From Methylobacter sp. (lineage in GTDB: Bacteria; Pseudomonadota; Gammaproteobacteria; Methylococcales; Methylomonadaceae), in the NCBI GenBank assembly GCA_002928495.1, contig PERF01000005.1, positions 1 through 45,622 on the forward strand: a stretch of 45,622 nucleotides of DNA, given 5' to 3'. The notes beneath the pieces were generated by a model. That model made no database searches and was not told the origin of the DNA. It saw nothing but the letters and a program-made list of their open reading frames with translations. The position numbers were made by a program, and so were the translations under genes. Below are positions 45,519-45,622 of this stretch, in pieces (position 1 is the first letter of the stretch; each line of letters opens with the position of its first letter).

Positions 45519-45622
45519 ATGCAACATATATTGAAAAAATTTGAAGCTTTTATTATCGATATGGATGGTGTGTTGTGGCACGGCGACAACCCACAACCCG
45601 GCCTGAAAGTTTTTTTTGAAAC
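45519..45622 (+). CDS. HAD-superfamily hydrolase, N-terminal fragment (continues beyond window)
   Basis: Only the first 34 codons are in the window. They read MQHILKKFEAFIIDMDGVLWHGDN and continue GLKVFFE. DMDGVLW is HAD motif I with both catalytic Asp, and the context W-H-G-x-x-P is typical of the HAD-IIA (NagD-like) phosphatase group. It diverges from hxlA. An ATG at 45491 is out of frame and soon stops, so 45519 is the likely start. Substrate cannot be inferred. Confidence 0.8.
   Translation, partial: MQHILKKFEAFIIDMDGVLWHGDNPQPGLKVFFE

Overview
The window looks like chromosome from a gammaproteobacterial methanotroph or methylotroph (Methylococcales-like). The case rests on gene content. 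The right end carries a complete ribulose-monophosphate (RuMP) set: hexulose-phosphate synthase, hexulose-phosphate isomerase, transketolase, transaldolase and ribulose-phosphate epimerase. A formaldehyde-activating-enzyme (Fae) homologue lies at 9.2 kb. I see no insertion sequences, phage genes, tRNAs, rRNAs or CRISPR arrays.

Layout. 1-3.7 kb (minus): an MdtA/MdtB-type RND efflux pump, cut by the window edge. 4.0-6.9 kb (minus): pntAB transhydrogenase. 7.1-9.7 kb: an exported pentapeptide-repeat protein, an unknown exported protein and the Fae paralogue. 9.9-13.2 kb (minus): ftsH and a sigma-70-family factor with an unusual N-terminal part. 13.5-18.4 kb (plus): an HD-GYP response regulator followed by a large hybrid sensor kinase split by an apparent one-base deletion. 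18.4 kb: a tiny prepilin-like gene.

19.1-29.8 kb (minus) is one long operon: an HPPD-like VOC protein, a transglutaminase/DUF2126 giant, a circularly permuted ATP-grasp fused to an alpha-E domain, a second transglutaminase, a ParA/MinD-type ATPase, a third transglutaminase and the Anbu proteasome-like hydrolase. The ATP-grasp/alpha-E/transglutaminase/Anbu core is a known uncharacterised association. The VOC and ParA members look like additions.

29.8-30.3 kb holds no convincing protein gene but has two NtrC-type sites, a sigma-54 promoter and a strong terminator on the plus strand, which together predict a nitrogen-regulated small RNA of about 100 nt. 30.3-33.2 kb (minus) encodes a GAF-repeat protein, a membrane protein with a heme-c motif and a PDC/Cache-type membrane sensor. 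Divergent from these, 33.5-39.3 kb (plus) is a nitrate-type ABC transporter operon (binding protein, permease, double ATPase, porin). Its leader has a sigma-54 promoter, two hexaloop hairpins of the ANTAR-target type and a terminator, so control by NtrC and a NasT/NasR-like antiterminator is predicted.

39.4-45.4 kb (minus) is the RuMP block, including a small membrane protein with C-terminal TGV-x-K/R-Y-L/I repeats. The window ends in the start of a HAD-family hydrolase on the plus strand.

All assignments come from reading translations and motifs by eye; no database search was run.
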